From NCBI RefSeq assembly GCF_001612725.1, contig NZ_BDAZ01000035.1:103816-167815 (forward strand): a stretch of DNA of 64,000 nucleotides. The letters run 5' to 3'. A model generated the notes under the pieces. The model made no database searches, had not been told where the DNA came from, and saw nothing but the letters and a program-made list of their open reading frames with translations. Shown here piece after piece: positions 24,582 to 33,822 of the stretch; positions within the stretch are counted from its first letter, which is position 1; each line of letters opens with the position of its first letter. Position numbers and translations under genes: made by a program. This stretch comes from Nocardia anaemiae NBRC 100462 (lineage in GTDB: Bacteria > Actinomycetota > Actinomycetes > Mycobacteriales > Mycobacteriaceae).

Positions 24582-26360
24582 TTACTTGCGGCGCAGGGCC
24601 GCGATGCGCTCGCCGAGTTGGTCCGCGGTGGCCAATGCCGTTGGCGGACCGCCGCATTCACGGCGCAACTCACCATGGATCACACCGTGTGGCTTACCGG
24701 TGCGATGGTGGTGCATGGCGACCAGGCTGTTGAGCTCGCGACGCAACTCACCGAGCTTGTCCGCGGTCGCGACCCGTTCGGCGGCCGATGCGACCTGCGG
24801 ACCAGGATCGGGCGTCGCGGCCTCACCGCGTTCGGCGAGCTGCTTCGACTGACGTTCACGCAGCAGCGCCCGCATCTGCTCCGCATCCAATAGTCCGGGA
24901 ATCCCGAGGTAGTCCGCCTCCTCCGCGCTTCCCGCGAACGTGGCTGTGCCGAAGGAGGATCCGTCGTAGATCACCTGGTCGAGTTCGGCGTCGGCGGCAA
25001 GTGCGACGAAGGGCTTCTCGTCCTCGCCCGGCTCGTCCTTCTGCTTGTTCGCCTCCATCAGGAGTTCGTCTTCGAGGCCGTTCTGCTCGCGGTGCGGCTT
25101 GCCGATGACATGATCGCGCTGCAACTCCAGCTGCGCGGCCAGATCGAGCAGCACCGGCACCGACGGCAGGAACACACTGGCGGTCTCGCCCGGCTTGCGC
25201 GCACGCACGAACCGGCCGATGGCCTGGGCGAAGTACAGCGGGGTCGAGGCACTGGTCGCGTAGACGCCGACCGCGAGGCGCGGCACGTCAACGCCCTCGG
25301 ACACCATGCGCACCGCGACCATCCACGGCTGGGTGTTCTTGCTGAATTCGGCGATCCGGTTCGAGGAGGACGGATCATCCGAGAGCACCACCGCGGGCCG
25401 CTCGCCCGAGATGTGTTCCAGCAGTTCGGCGTAGTCGCGGGCCCGCTCCTGATCGGTAGCGATCACCAGACCACCGGCATCGGGCATACCGCTCGCACGC
25501 AATTGGCGCAGCCGAGTGTCCGCGGCGACGAGCACCTTGGACATCCAATCGCCAGCCGGATCCAGTGCGGTGCGCCACGCACGGGCGGTGTGTTCGGCGC
25601 TCAGCGGCTCACCGAGGCGGGCCGAATACTCCTCGCCCGCGCTGTCGCGCCAGTGCGCCTCGCCGGAATACGCCAGAAAGACCACGGGCCGGACGACGCC
25701 GTCGGCCAATGCCTCCGCGTAGCCGTAGGTGTGGTCGGCACGCGAGCGCGGGAAACCGGCCTCATCGGGTTCATAGGTTACGAACGGGATCTGACTGTCA
25801 TCGCTGCGGAACGGGGTGCCGGTCAGCGCGAGCCGACGAGTGGCATCACCGAACGCCTCGGCGGTCGCCTCACCCCAGGACTTCGCATCGCCCGCATGGT
25901 GGATCTCGTCGAGAATCACCAGCGTCCTGCGTCTTTCGGTGCGAACGCGGTGCCGCGCGGGATGCGAGGCGATCTGCGCGTAGGTGACCACGACGCCGTG
26001 ATAGTCGCCGGAGGTCGCACCGGTCGCGTTGGAGAAGCGCGAATCCAGCTGAATGCCCACGCGGGCCGCCGATTGGGCCCACTGATGTTTGAGGTGTTCG
26101 GTCGGGGCGACCACGGTGACCTGGTCGACGGTGCGGTCGGCCAGCAGTTCGGCCGCTACCCGCAGGGCGAATGTGGTCTTACCCGCGCCGGGCGTCGCCA
26201 CCGCGAGGAAGTCCCTCGGCTTGGTGGACAAGTACTTCATCAGGGCCCGGCGCTGCCAGGCACGTAGCGAACCACCTGTGGAAACCGCGGCGCTCGATTG
26301 TTGCGAATCGCCCGGTGTTTCCGCTTCTCCCGCCACAGCGGCGCCACCCGACACAGTCAC
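24582..26360 (-). CDS. DEAD/DEAH-box helicase (superfamily 2)
   Basis: A 592-residue SF2 helicase. Motifs in order: LRAWQRRALMKYL, Walker A ATPGAGKTTF, VVVTYAQIAS, Walker B DEIHH, LTGTPF, EGVDVPRLAVGVYA, and the QAIGRFVRAR motif VI. A C-terminal acidic region (QKDEPGEDEKPFVALAADAELDQ) and a C-terminal domain follow that are characteristic of the actinobacterial helicases found beside yihY. GTG at 26360 is preferred; the frame runs to 26411 but the extra residues do not fit. Role in repair is inferred from family similarity. Confidence 0.9.
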   Translation of the reverse strand: MTVSGGAAVAGEAETPGDSQQSSAAVSTGGSLRAWQRRALMKYLSTKPRDFLAVATPGAGKTTFALRVAAELLADRTVDQVTVVAPTEHLKHQWAQSAARVGIQLDSRFSNATGATSGDYHGVVVTYAQIASHPARHRVRTERRRTLVILDEIHHAGDAKSWGEATAEAFGDATRRLALTGTPFRSDDSQIPFVTYEPDEAGFPRSRADHTYGYAEALADGVVRPVVFLAYSGEAHWRDSAGEEYSARLGEPLSAEHTARAWRTALDPAGDWMSKVLVAADTRLRQLRASGMPDAGGLVIATDQERARDYAELLEHISGERPAVVLSDDPSSSNRIAEFSKNTQPWMVAVRMVSEGVDVPRLAVGVYATSASTPLYFAQAIGRFVRARKPGETASVFLPSVPVLLDLAAQLELQRDHVIGKPHREQNGLEDELLMEANKQKDEPGEDEKPFVALAADAELDQVIYDGSSFGTATFAGSAEEADYLGIPGLLDAEQMRALLRERQSKQLAERGEAATPDPGPQVASAAERVATADKLGELRRELNSLVAMHHHRTGKPHGVIHGELRRECGGPPTALATADQLGERIAALRRK

Positions 26361-26528
26361 GAAGACGACCCTAGCTGTCCCCCATGGCGTGTCGCCAAAC
26401 CGACGCGGCATGGGCGACGGGCATCACACGCCGAACCGTGCGCCACGCCGTGTTCATCTGCTTCCCATCGACTCGATGCCACGGCAAACCGGAACAATAT
26501 GCCCGGATGCGCGATGCTGTTAGACATC

Positions 26529-27725
26529 ATGACCGACGAAAGTGCCCTACCACGCCATCCCCCGGGGACCGGCGACCAGCCGATCCACAGTGGTGGAGGC
26601 GGCGCGGAACCCAACGCGGCGACCTACGCCCGCAACGCCGCGACGGGGGTCGCCCATGCCGCGCGACAGGGTGGCAAACTCGTCGCGCGGGTGGCGGTGA
26701 AGTCGTGGGACGATTCGATTTTCGCCAAATCCGCGGCCGCGGCGTTCTGGCAGACGATGTCGCTGGCGCCGCTGCTGCTCGGGGTCCTCGGCAGCCTCGG
26801 TTACGTCGGGGAATGGTTCGGGCCGGACACGGTGCAGATCGTCCAGCAGAAGATCATCGCGTTCAGCCGGGACCTCTTCAGTGCCAGTGTGGTGAGTGAT
26901 CTGATCGAACCGACGGTCACCGATGTGCTCGGTCGCGGACGCGCCGCCTTCGTCTCGGTGGGTTTCGTGATGTCGCTGTGGGCCGGGTCCTCGGCGATGT
27001 CGACCTTCGTGGATTCGATCGTCGAGGCGCACGGTCAGAAGGACGCTCGGCATCCGGTGTGGCAGCGCATCTTCGCCTTGCTGCTGTATGTGCTGTTCCT
27101 GGTGGTCGCGGTGTTCCTCTTGCCGCTGATCGCGCTGGGGCCGACGCTGATCGGTCGGGTGCTGCCGGATTCGTGGCGCGAACCCGGGCTGCGGCTGATC
27201 GACTCGTTCTATTACCCGGGTGTCGGCCTGCTGCTGATCATCGGGCTCACCACGCTGTACAAGCTGGCACTGCACAAATCGCTGCCATGGCACCGCTTGT
27301 TCGGCGGCGCGCTGGTCGCGGGCGTGTTCTTCATGGCCGCCAGTGAAGGGCTGCGCCGGTATCTGGGCTGGGTCACCAGGACCGGCATCAGCTACGGCGC
27401 GCTCGCGACGCCGATCGCGTTCCTGCTGTTCACGTTCTTCCTGGGCTTCGCGGTCATCCTCGGCGCGGAATTCAACGCCGCGGTGCAGGAATTCTGGCCC
27501 GCCCGCAGCACCCGCATCGACCAGGTGAAGGAATGGTTGTCCAATCAGTTGGGCGGGGACGACTCCGACGCCGACCAGGATGATCCGGCCACAGCGAAGC
27601 CCCCGAACCCACCGGAGGCTCAGGGGCCGATCGAGCGGGCGGACGGCGACACCAATGCCGCCCGGACACGGTTCAGCGCGCCGGGCGGTTCGTCACCATC
27701 TCAGCCCTTGCGCAAGCCGTCGTAG
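26529..27725 (+). CDS. YihY/BrkB family membrane protein
   Basis: A 398-residue membrane protein with six helices of the YihY/virulence factor BrkB family (SLAPLLLGVLGSLGYVGEWF, GFVMSLWAGSSAMSTFV, LLLYVLFLVVAVFLLPLI, GLLLIIGLTTLYKL, LVAGVFFMAASEGLRRYL, FLLFTFFLGFAVILGAEFNA). The hydrophilic N- and C-termini are Pro/Asp rich. It matches Rv2707. ATG at 26529 is the likely start (an ATG at 26514 is in frame). Its last 8 codons overlap the convergent DUF3039 gene. Function not proven; family members are proposed transporters. Confidence 0.9.
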   Translation: MTDESALPRHPPGTGDQPIHSGGGGAEPNAATYARNAATGVAHAARQGGKLVARVAVKSWDDSIFAKSAAAAFWQTMSLAPLLLGVLGSLGYVGEWFGPDTVQIVQQKIIAFSRDLFSASVVSDLIEPTVTDVLGRGRAAFVSVGFVMSLWAGSSAMSTFVDSIVEAHGQKDARHPVWQRIFALLLYVLFLVVAVFLLPLIALGPTLIGRVLPDSWREPGLRLIDSFYYPGVGLLLIIGLTTLYKLALHKSLPWHRLFGGALVAGVFFMAASEGLRRYLGWVTRTGISYGALATPIAFLLFTFFLGFAVILGAEFNAAVQEFWPARSTRIDQVKEWLSNQLGGDDSDADQDDPATAKPPNPPEAQGPIERADGDTNAARTRFSAPGGSSPSQPLRKPS

Positions 27726-27943
27726 ACCTTCTTGCACTCCGGGCACACCGGCGAGCCGGGCTTCGCCGAGCGCGTCACCGGGAAAACCTCACCACAGAGG
27801 GCGACCACGTGGGTGCCCATGACGGCGCTCTCGGCGATCTTGTCCTTCTTCACATAGTGGAAGAACTTAGGGGTGTCGTCGCCCGTCGTTTCGTCGGTGG
27901 TCGTATCCGGGCGAACCAGGGTATCGGTACTCACGGATTCCAT
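27701..27943 (-). CDS. DUF3039 small zinc-binding protein
   Basis: An 80-residue protein of the DUF3039 family, conserved next to yihY (Rv2708c). It has FFHYVKKDKIAESAVMGTHV and VVALCGEVF...PVCPECKKVY; Cys and His residues, including a CPEC pair, would make a zinc ribbon. GTG at 27934 is an alternative start. The gene converges on yihY and overlaps it by 25 bases. Confidence 0.9.
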   Translation of the reverse strand: MESVSTDTLVRPDTTTDETTGDDTPKFFHYVKKDKIAESAVMGTHVVALCGEVFPVTRSAKPGSPVCPECKKVYDGLRKG

Positions 27944-28041
27944 GATGCCGCATACTCGCGGGCTCGGCTGAGGACGGTCCGCAGTCATCCAACTGACCAG
28001 GCCATGTGCGGTTCGCCCTGGACAGTGGAAGACTCAGGGGT

Positions 28042-28461
28042 ATGCAGCAGCACGGCGATACCCCCGACGCCGACGACATCGGCAGCGGTGATCGCCCGGA
28101 CGTGACAATGCCGACGCCACCCCGCAAGTCCAGCGGATACTTCCCCGGCAATGACGAGAAGCACCCGGTGCTGATCACCGAGGCCGCGCCGTCACTGGAG
28201 GATCAGCACCGCGCCAGGGTCCGCCGCTACACCATCATCATGGCGTTCCGCATCCCGTGCCTGATTCTGGCCGCGATCGCCTACAGCGTCTTCAGCAATG
28301 CCTTGCTCTCGATCCTGATCATCGCCGCCTCGATCCCATTGCCGTGGATCGCCGTACTGATCGCGAACGATCGGCCACCGCGCCGCAAGGACGAACCGAG
28401 CCGGTGGGACCGCCCGCGCACCGCTATCGAATCCCAGCCGCACCGGGCAATCGATTCCTGA
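28042..28461 (+). CDS. DUF3099 membrane protein
   Basis: A 139-residue protein with two membrane helices (IMAFRIPCLILAAIAYSVFS and LLSILIIAASIPLPWIAVLIA) preceded by PVLITEAAPSLEDQHRARVR, the DUF3099 pattern (Rv2709). The C-terminal tail is basic and Pro rich. ATG with CAGGGGT upstream. Divergent from DUF3039. Function unknown; it precedes sigB by four genes here but directly in M. tuberculosis. Confidence 0.9.
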   Translation: MQQHGDTPDADDIGSGDRPDVTMPTPPRKSSGYFPGNDEKHPVLITEAAPSLEDQHRARVRRYTIIMAFRIPCLILAAIAYSVFSNALLSILIIAASIPLPWIAVLIANDRPPRRKDEPSRWDRPRTAIESQPHRAIDS

Positions 28462-28566
28462 GGCTGGTTCGAGCGGTCGAGGACCGAGCTGGACGAGTGA
28501 TCACCATGTGTTGGTGGAGGGAAACGTCGAGAGGATGCCGCCGTCAGCGCATTCTCGGTGGTGGAT

Positions 28567-29844
28567 TCAGGGGTGGCGGCGGATGCCCGCGGACATGAGG
28601 GCGGCTGCGGCGCAGAGGGCGCCCGCGATGTACCAGGCCAGGGTGTAGGAGCCTTGGATGTCGCGGATAATACCGGCGCCGGTGGCGGCTATGGCGGAGC
28701 CGATTTGGTGGGAGGCGAAGACCCAGCCGAAGGCGACCGCGCCGTCGGCGCCGAAGAGTTCTCGGCAGAGCATGACCGTCGGGGGGACGGTGGCGATCCA
28801 GTCCAGACCGTAGAAGATGATGAATACCCACATGCTCGGCTGAGTGTCCGGCGCGAACAGCGACGGCAGGATCAGCAGCGACAGTCCGCGCAGCGTGTAG
28901 TAGCCGACCAATAGGTAGCGGGGGTCGGCCCGGTCGGTCAGCCAGCCGGAGAAGATGGTGCCCGCCACATCGAAGATACCGACCAATGCCAGCAGGCCCG
29001 CGGCGGTGGTCGGCGGCATGCCGTGATCGTGTGCGGCACTGACGAAATGGGTGCCGACCAAGCCGTTGGTCGATGCGCCGCAGATCGCGAATCCTCCTGC
29101 GAGCAACCAGAATCCGGGGCTGCGGGCGATCGTGGTCAAAACCGTCAGTGCGCGCGTCGCGCCGCCGGACGCCCGCACGCGCAGGCCAACTGTGCTGCCG
29201 GGTTCGGCGCCGTACGCGGAAACGCCTGCGTCACTGGGGAAGTCGCGGATGAACAGCAGGACAAGCGGCACCACGGCCAGCGCGACCGCCGCCACGATCA
29301 GCGAGGGCACCCGCCAACCGTGTGCATGCGCCACTGTGGACACCAACGGCAGGAAGATCAGCTGCCCGGTCGCGCCCGCCGCGGTGAGCACACCGGTCAC
29401 CAGTCCGCGCTGGCGCACGAACCAGCGGCCGGTGATCGTCGCCACGAACGGCATGGACATCGATCCGACGCCGACCCCGACCAGGAGCCCCCAGGTCGCC
29501 ACCAAATGCCAAGGCTGGGTCATGAATACGGTGAGTCCGCTGCCCGCGGCGACGAGGACCAGGGCGCATGCCACCACACGGCGGATACCGAATCGGTCCA
29601 TCAGCGCCGCCGCGAACGGTGAAATCAGGCCGTACAACAGCAGATTCAGCGAAACCGCGGCCCCGATAGTGCCGTGTGACCAGCCGAACTCCTCGTGCAG
29701 CGGATCCAGCAGCACACTCGGCACGGACCGGAACGCGGCCGCGCCCAAAAGCGCGATGAATCCGACACCGGCGACGATCCAGGCGGGATGCAGCCGCCTC
29801 GGCACGGAATCGACAGGTACCGGAGGCGTCTGCAGTTCAGTCAC
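28567..29844 (-). CDS. MFS transporter
   Basis: A 425-residue major-facilitator protein with 12 hydrophobic segments. The loop DRFGIRRVVACALVL between helices 2 and 3 and its counterpart LTDRADPRYLLVGYYTL mid-protein are MFS signatures; WKH-like helix packing is visible as in the OFA/monocarboxylate subgroup (FRSVPSVLLDPLHEEFGWSH, IGAAVSLNLLLYGLISPFAAAL). The start is GTG (VTELQTPPVP); an ATG at 29898 is also possible. Substrate unknown; alone in the strand with no obvious partner. Confidence 0.88.
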   Translation of the reverse strand: MTELQTPPVPVDSVPRRLHPAWIVAGVGFIALLGAAAFRSVPSVLLDPLHEEFGWSHGTIGAAVSLNLLLYGLISPFAAALMDRFGIRRVVACALVLVAAGSGLTVFMTQPWHLVATWGLLVGVGVGSMSMPFVATITGRWFVRQRGLVTGVLTAAGATGQLIFLPLVSTVAHAHGWRVPSLIVAAVALAVVPLVLLFIRDFPSDAGVSAYGAEPGSTVGLRVRASGGATRALTVLTTIARSPGFWLLAGGFAICGASTNGLVGTHFVSAAHDHGMPPTTAAGLLALVGIFDVAGTIFSGWLTDRADPRYLLVGYYTLRGLSLLILPSLFAPDTQPSMWVFIIFYGLDWIATVPPTVMLCRELFGADGAVAFGWVFASHQIGSAIAATGAGIIRDIQGSYTLAWYIAGALCAAAALMSAGIRRHP

Positions 29845-30119
29845 CCGCTGAGCGTGCCGGAATTTCGCGTATCGAACGAGTGGCCGGAATGCCATAAACC
29901 GCCAAGATCGTGCCAGTTGCGGCCGATCCGAAACCGGGTCGACAGCTTTGCGGGCGACACCTACTGTGTGGCGGGGGGTACTAGACGGAACTCTCTCAGC
30001 GTCAGTGATGTGCGACACATCCGCGCCAACCGGGCGCGGACGGCGCCGAATCGCCGGAAGATGCGACAACTGCACGCCGGTGGCGGCGCGGAAACTCCCG
30101 CCAGGAAACAGGAGAAAGC

Positions 30120-30860
30120 ATGATTCGGTGGGTCTGGGCCTTCCTCGACCGCCCGACGCAACGTTTCGACGAATGCGCGACATTCTGGTCGACGATCACC
30201 GACACCCAACTCTCGCCGCGGCGCGGTGAGAACGACGAATTCCTCACGCTCCTTCCGGATCCCGCACTCTTCGCCGATGCGGGCGTCAAGATGCAGGCGG
30301 TGACCGGACTCGGCCGGGTACACCTGGACCTCGACGTCGACGATGTCACCGCCGCGGTCCGCATCGCACTCGACCTCGACGCCGAACTGGTCGCCAACCA
30401 CAAGAGCTACGCCGTGCTGCGCTCCCCGGGTGGTCAGATCTTCTGCTTCACCCCCAGCGGCCGCACGAAGGGCACTCCCGCCCCGGCCGTGCGCGCCCCG
30501 GACGGCACCCTCACCCGCCTCGACCAGGTCTGCCTCGATATCGGCCCGACCGACCACTCCGCCGAAACCCGCTTCTGGACCACGCTCACCAACTGGGACC
30601 TGACGCAGGGCCGCCTGCCCGAATTCGCCCGACTGCGCGCGAAAGAGCCGATGCCGGTACAACTTCTGCTGCAGCGCCTCCGCGAGGACCGGCCCGCCGG
30701 TGCGCACATCGACCTCGCCTCCGCCGATATCGACGCCACCGCCGCCTGGCACCAGTCCCTCGGCGCGACATTGGTCGAGCGGCATGAGCACTGGATCGTC
30801 ATGTCCGATCCGGCCGACGCGCCCTATTGCATCACCGGCCGCGACCCGAACGGCGTGTGA
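30120..30860 (+). CDS. VOC/glyoxalase-like domain protein
   Basis: A 246-residue protein with two VOC halves: residues 1-115 (WAFLDRPTQRFDECATFW, GLGRVHLDLDVDDVTAAV, YAVLRSPGGQIFCFTP) and 125-245 (LDQVCLDIGPTDHSAETRFW, GAHIDLASADIDATAAWHQS, WIVMSDPADAPYCITGRDP). Metal ligands of classical glyoxalase are not all evident, so it may bind rather than convert its ligand. AGGAG before ATG. It is divergent from the MFS gene, so co-regulation is possible. Confidence 0.86.
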   Translation: MIRWVWAFLDRPTQRFDECATFWSTITDTQLSPRRGENDEFLTLLPDPALFADAGVKMQAVTGLGRVHLDLDVDDVTAAVRIALDLDAELVANHKSYAVLRSPGGQIFCFTPSGRTKGTPAPAVRAPDGTLTRLDQVCLDIGPTDHSAETRFWTTLTNWDLTQGRLPEFARLRAKEPMPVQLLLQRLREDRPAGAHIDLASADIDATAAWHQSLGATLVERHEHWIVMSDPADAPYCITGRDPNGV

Positions 30861-30928
30861 GATCGCAGCCCATGTGACACGACGAACACGTTTCGGTAGC
30901 TGGTGTGTCGCGGTGGCAGAGTACCGGT

Positions 30929-32446
30929 GTGCCTACCAACCAGACGACCACCGGATCGCTGCTCACCGCGCTGTGCCCCGATCTGCGGGCCGCGCTGACC
31001 CGCGTCGGCTACAACGCCGACACGCTGCTGGAAGTGCTCGGCCCCGACGTGCACGCCGCACTTGGCCGCTCCGAACCGGTACCGGTACGCCGGGCCGCTC
31101 GCCAGGCGGGCGCACTCGGCACACTGATCCGTCTGTTGCTGCTCGGTGACGCACTGCCCGAACGCGACGTCGCGGCCGCACTGGCACCGGTGGATATCGA
31201 CCGCGCGGTGGCGGCCGGTCTGCTCACCCGCGACGGCGACGATGTGCGCGCAGCCCTGGACCTGCGCCCGCTCGACGCGGGCGAAGGCACCCGCTGGATC
31301 CTGTCCGACCTCGACGATTCCATGTCCCGGCGCACGCTGACCGAGGATCACGTGCTCGGCGTCGGACACGCCTCCCTCTCGCTGTTGCGCGCCACACCCA
31401 CCCGCCGCGTCGGTTCGGTCCTCGACCTTGGCACCGGCTGCGGCGTTCAGGCCGTTCACGCTGCCGCGTACGCGGACACGGTCACCGCGACCGATGTGAA
31501 TCCGCGCGCCCTATGGCTGGCCGAGGCGACGGCCGTACTCAACGGACTCGATATCGAACTTCTGCCCGGTTCCTGGTTCGAGCCGGTAGCCGGGCGCCGC
31601 TTCGACCAGGTGGTGGCCAATCCGCCGTTCGTGGTCGGCCCAGCCCGCATCGAGCACACCTACCGCGACTCCGGTCTCGCCCTGGACGGCGCAAGCGAAT
31701 TGGTGATCTCGCAGGCCCCCAACGTGCTCGCACCCGGTGGCACCGCAGCGATGCTGGCCGCGTGGGTGCATGTGCGCGGCGAGGACTGGCGCCAACGCGT
31801 CTCGTCCTGGCTGCCCACGCAAGGCGTCGATGCGTGGGTGGTCCAACGCGATGTCGCCGATCCGGCTCTCTATGTCGGAACATGGCTGCGTGACGCGGGT
31901 TTGGATCCGCGCGACCCGGCCGCACAGGCCCGCGCCGAACAGTGGCTCGATGCCTTCGCCGCGGCGGATGTCGAGGGCATCGGCTTCGGCTTCGTCTATC
32001 TGCACGCCATCGACGGTCCGACCGAACTGCTCGCCGAGGACTTGACGCACGGCTTCGACGATCCGCTCGGCGCCGAGGCCACCGCGTATTTCGCGCGCTC
32101 GGCCTGGTTGCGCCGCGCTGCCGCCGAGGAAAACCTGGCCTGGTCAACACGTTTCGTGGTCGATCCCGCGACCGCACTGGAACGGGTCTATCTGCACAGT
32201 GAATTCGGTTGGGACCAGCAGGTCGCGCGGCTGCACCGCGGCGACGGTCCGCGCTGGCAGCATGAGGTGGACGAGTCCACCATCGCGCTCGTCGCGGGAA
32301 TGCGCGCCGACGGTTTGCCGTTACGAGAGCTGATAGAACTGCTCGCGCTCGCCCACGGACCGGGCGAAGTCACCGAGGAGTTCACGGCCGACGCATTATC
32401 CGTGGTGGCCGGATTGGTCCGCCACGGTTTGGTGCGGCCCGTGTAA
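30929..32446 (+). CDS. class I methyltransferase with DUF7059 N-domain
   Basis: A 505-residue protein: N-terminal helical domain about 1-140 (LTALCPDLRAALTRVGYNAD, LGTLIRLLLLGDALPERDVA), a methyltransferase core with VLDLGTGCGVQAVHAAAYA (motif I), TATDVNPRAL and VVANPPFVVGP (NPPF motif of the HemK/PrmC type) and a long C-terminal part. NPPF suggests N-methylation of a nucleic acid base or a glutamine of a protein, as in HemK and RlmG-like enzymes. GTG at 30929 is used; an earlier GTG at 30905 is open. No clear binding site, so the mRNA may be leaderless. Confidence 0.85.
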   Translation: MPTNQTTTGSLLTALCPDLRAALTRVGYNADTLLEVLGPDVHAALGRSEPVPVRRAARQAGALGTLIRLLLLGDALPERDVAAALAPVDIDRAVAAGLLTRDGDDVRAALDLRPLDAGEGTRWILSDLDDSMSRRTLTEDHVLGVGHASLSLLRATPTRRVGSVLDLGTGCGVQAVHAAAYADTVTATDVNPRALWLAEATAVLNGLDIELLPGSWFEPVAGRRFDQVVANPPFVVGPARIEHTYRDSGLALDGASELVISQAPNVLAPGGTAAMLAAWVHVRGEDWRQRVSSWLPTQGVDAWVVQRDVADPALYVGTWLRDAGLDPRDPAAQARAEQWLDAFAAADVEGIGFGFVYLHAIDGPTELLAEDLTHGFDDPLGAEATAYFARSAWLRRAAAEENLAWSTRFVVDPATALERVYLHSEFGWDQQVARLHRGDGPRWQHEVDESTIALVAGMRADGLPLRELIELLALAHGPGEVTEEFTADALSVVAGLVRHGLVRPV

Positions 32447-32541
32447 CGAAGCGGCAATCGCTGCCGTCCCGCCGGACGCTTCGCGCACGGGTGGTTCCGA
32501 CAGGGTGGGGTTCTCAGGAACTTCTCAGACGCAAGTGACGG

Positions 32542-32563
32542 AAACCGCAGTTCAGAGCGGTTT
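32542..32563. promoter_or_regulatory. inverted repeat upstream of sigB
   Basis: AAACCGC (32542-32548) and GCGGTTT (32557-32563) with an 8-bp centre, 16 bases before the -35 element. It may be a binding site for an activator or repressor of sigB. Confidence 0.4.
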
Positions 32564-32578
32564 ATCGGAGCACTAGCG

Positions 32579-32607
32579 GGGAACTTTCTACCTGTCGGGT
32601 CCGTTGA
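32579..32607 (+). promoter_or_regulatory. ECF-type (SigE/SigH-like) promoter of sigB
   Basis: GGGAAC (32579-32584), a 17-base spacer and CGTTGA (32602-32607) match the GGAAC/CGTT pattern of SigE/SigH-dependent promoters of mycobacteria, from which sigB is known to be transcribed. It stands 33 bases ahead of ATG. Confidence 0.65.
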
Positions 32608-32640
32608 TCGGAGTGAGACACCACCGACAGGAGGCAAGTC

Positions 32641-33609
32641 ATGACAAGCCCCGCCACCACTCGTGTGCGCACCAGCGATTCGGACCTCGACGCCCAGAGC
32701 CCTGCCGCCGACCTGGTACGCGTGTACCTGAACGGGATCGGCCGTACCGCACTGCTCACGGCAGCCGACGAGGTCGAGCTGGCCAAGCGCATCGAGGCGG
32801 GCCTCTATGCGCAGCATCTGCTGGAGACCGGCAAGCGACTGTCGGCCACCCGCAAGCGCGATCTGGCCGCCATCGTTCGCGAAGGCCAGACCGCCCGCTC
32901 GCATCTGCTCGAAGCCAACCTCCGGCTCGTGGTCTCCCTCGCCAAGCGCTACACCGGCCGCGGTATGCCGCTGCTGGACCTGATCCAGGAGGGCAACCTC
33001 GGCCTGATCAGGGCAATGGAGAAGTTCGACTACGCCAAGGGATTCAAGTTCTCCACCTATGCCACCTGGTGGATCCGGCAGGCCATCACCCGCGGTATGG
33101 CCGATCAGAGCCGCACCATCCGCCTGCCCGTGCATCTGGTCGAGCAGGTCAACAAGCTGGCCAGGATCAAGCGCGAACTGCATCAGCAGCTCGGTCGCGA
33201 GGCCACCGATGCCGAACTCGCCAACGAGTCCGGCATTCCGGTCGACAAGATCTCCGATCTGCTCGACCACAGCCGCGACCCGGTAAGCCTGGATATGCCG
33301 GTCGGCAATGACGAAGAGGCCCCGCTGGGCGATTTCATCGAGGACTCCGAGGCCACCTCGGCCGAATCCGCCGTGATCGCCGGACTCCTGCACCACGATG
33401 TGCGCAGCGTGCTCGCCACCCTGGACGAGCGCGAACAGCAGGTCATCCGGTTGCGCTTCGGCTTGGACGACGGCCAGCCGCGCACCCTCGATCAGATCGG
33501 CAAGCTCTTCGGGCTCTCCCGCGAGCGCGTTCGTCAGATAGAGCGTGAGGTCATGTCGAAGCTGCGCAAGGGTGAGCGGGCCGACCGGCTGCGCGCCTAC
33601 GCCAGCTGA
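32641..33609 (+). CDS. sigB: group 2 sigma factor SigB
   Basis: A 322-residue SigA-like factor without the Lys/Ala-rich N-terminus. Region 2 (NLRLVVSLAKRYTGRGM, LLDLIQEGNLGLIRAMEKFD, FSTYATWWIRQAITRGMA), region 3 and region 4 (LDEREQQVIRLRFGLDDGQP, FGLSRERVRQIEREVMSKLR) closely follow SigA. It is the general stress/stationary sigma factor, downstream of ECF sigma factors as the promoter here suggests. GACAGGAGG precedes ATG. It is near ideR as in M. tuberculosis, but with the acetylation operon and a pseudogene between. Confidence 0.97.
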   Translation: MTSPATTRVRTSDSDLDAQSPAADLVRVYLNGIGRTALLTAADEVELAKRIEAGLYAQHLLETGKRLSATRKRDLAAIVREGQTARSHLLEANLRLVVSLAKRYTGRGMPLLDLIQEGNLGLIRAMEKFDYAKGFKFSTYATWWIRQAITRGMADQSRTIRLPVHLVEQVNKLARIKRELHQQLGREATDAELANESGIPVDKISDLLDHSRDPVSLDMPVGNDEEAPLGDFIEDSEATSAESAVIAGLLHHDVRSVLATLDEREQQVIRLRFGLDDGQPRTLDQIGKLFGLSRERVRQIEREVMSKLRKGERADRLRAYAS

Positions 33610-33622
33610 TTCCGCAATAACT

Positions 33623-33643
33623 CGTGCCGGGGATCCCGGCACG
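33623..33643 (+). terminator. short hairpin after sigB
   Basis: CGTGCCGGG (33623-33631) pairs with CCCGGCACG (33635-33643) around GAT; 13 bases after the sigB stop. No T run follows. Confidence 0.65.
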
Positions 33644-33650
33644 TGCCCAT

Positions 33651-33730
33651 GACGTCGGACTACTCCGAGGCCGGTCCGACGTCCGGCTTGGTGACCCGGG
33701 ACGGTCACCTCGAACGCCGACCGGTGACCG
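33651..33730. repeat. further hairpins downstream of sigB
   Basis: GACGTCGGAC (33651-33660) pairs with GTCCGACGTC (33674-33683); CGGTCACC (33702-33709) pairs with GGTGACCG (33723-33730), or with GGTGACC at 33690-33696. With the preceding hairpin this makes three stem-loops in about 110 bases. Confidence 0.55.
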
Positions 33731-33822
33731 CGCGTCCCGCCCCCTCCGGGTTCGCGCGAGCCGGTCGGCGAACCTCATTCGATCCCCGTCCAGTCCGTCG
33801 TCGACCGTCACGTTCTCCGGTT

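Noticed and set aside
32188..33708. A 506-codon frame opposite sigB
   Set aside because: Same shadow pattern as opposite sigA; no start site or domain.
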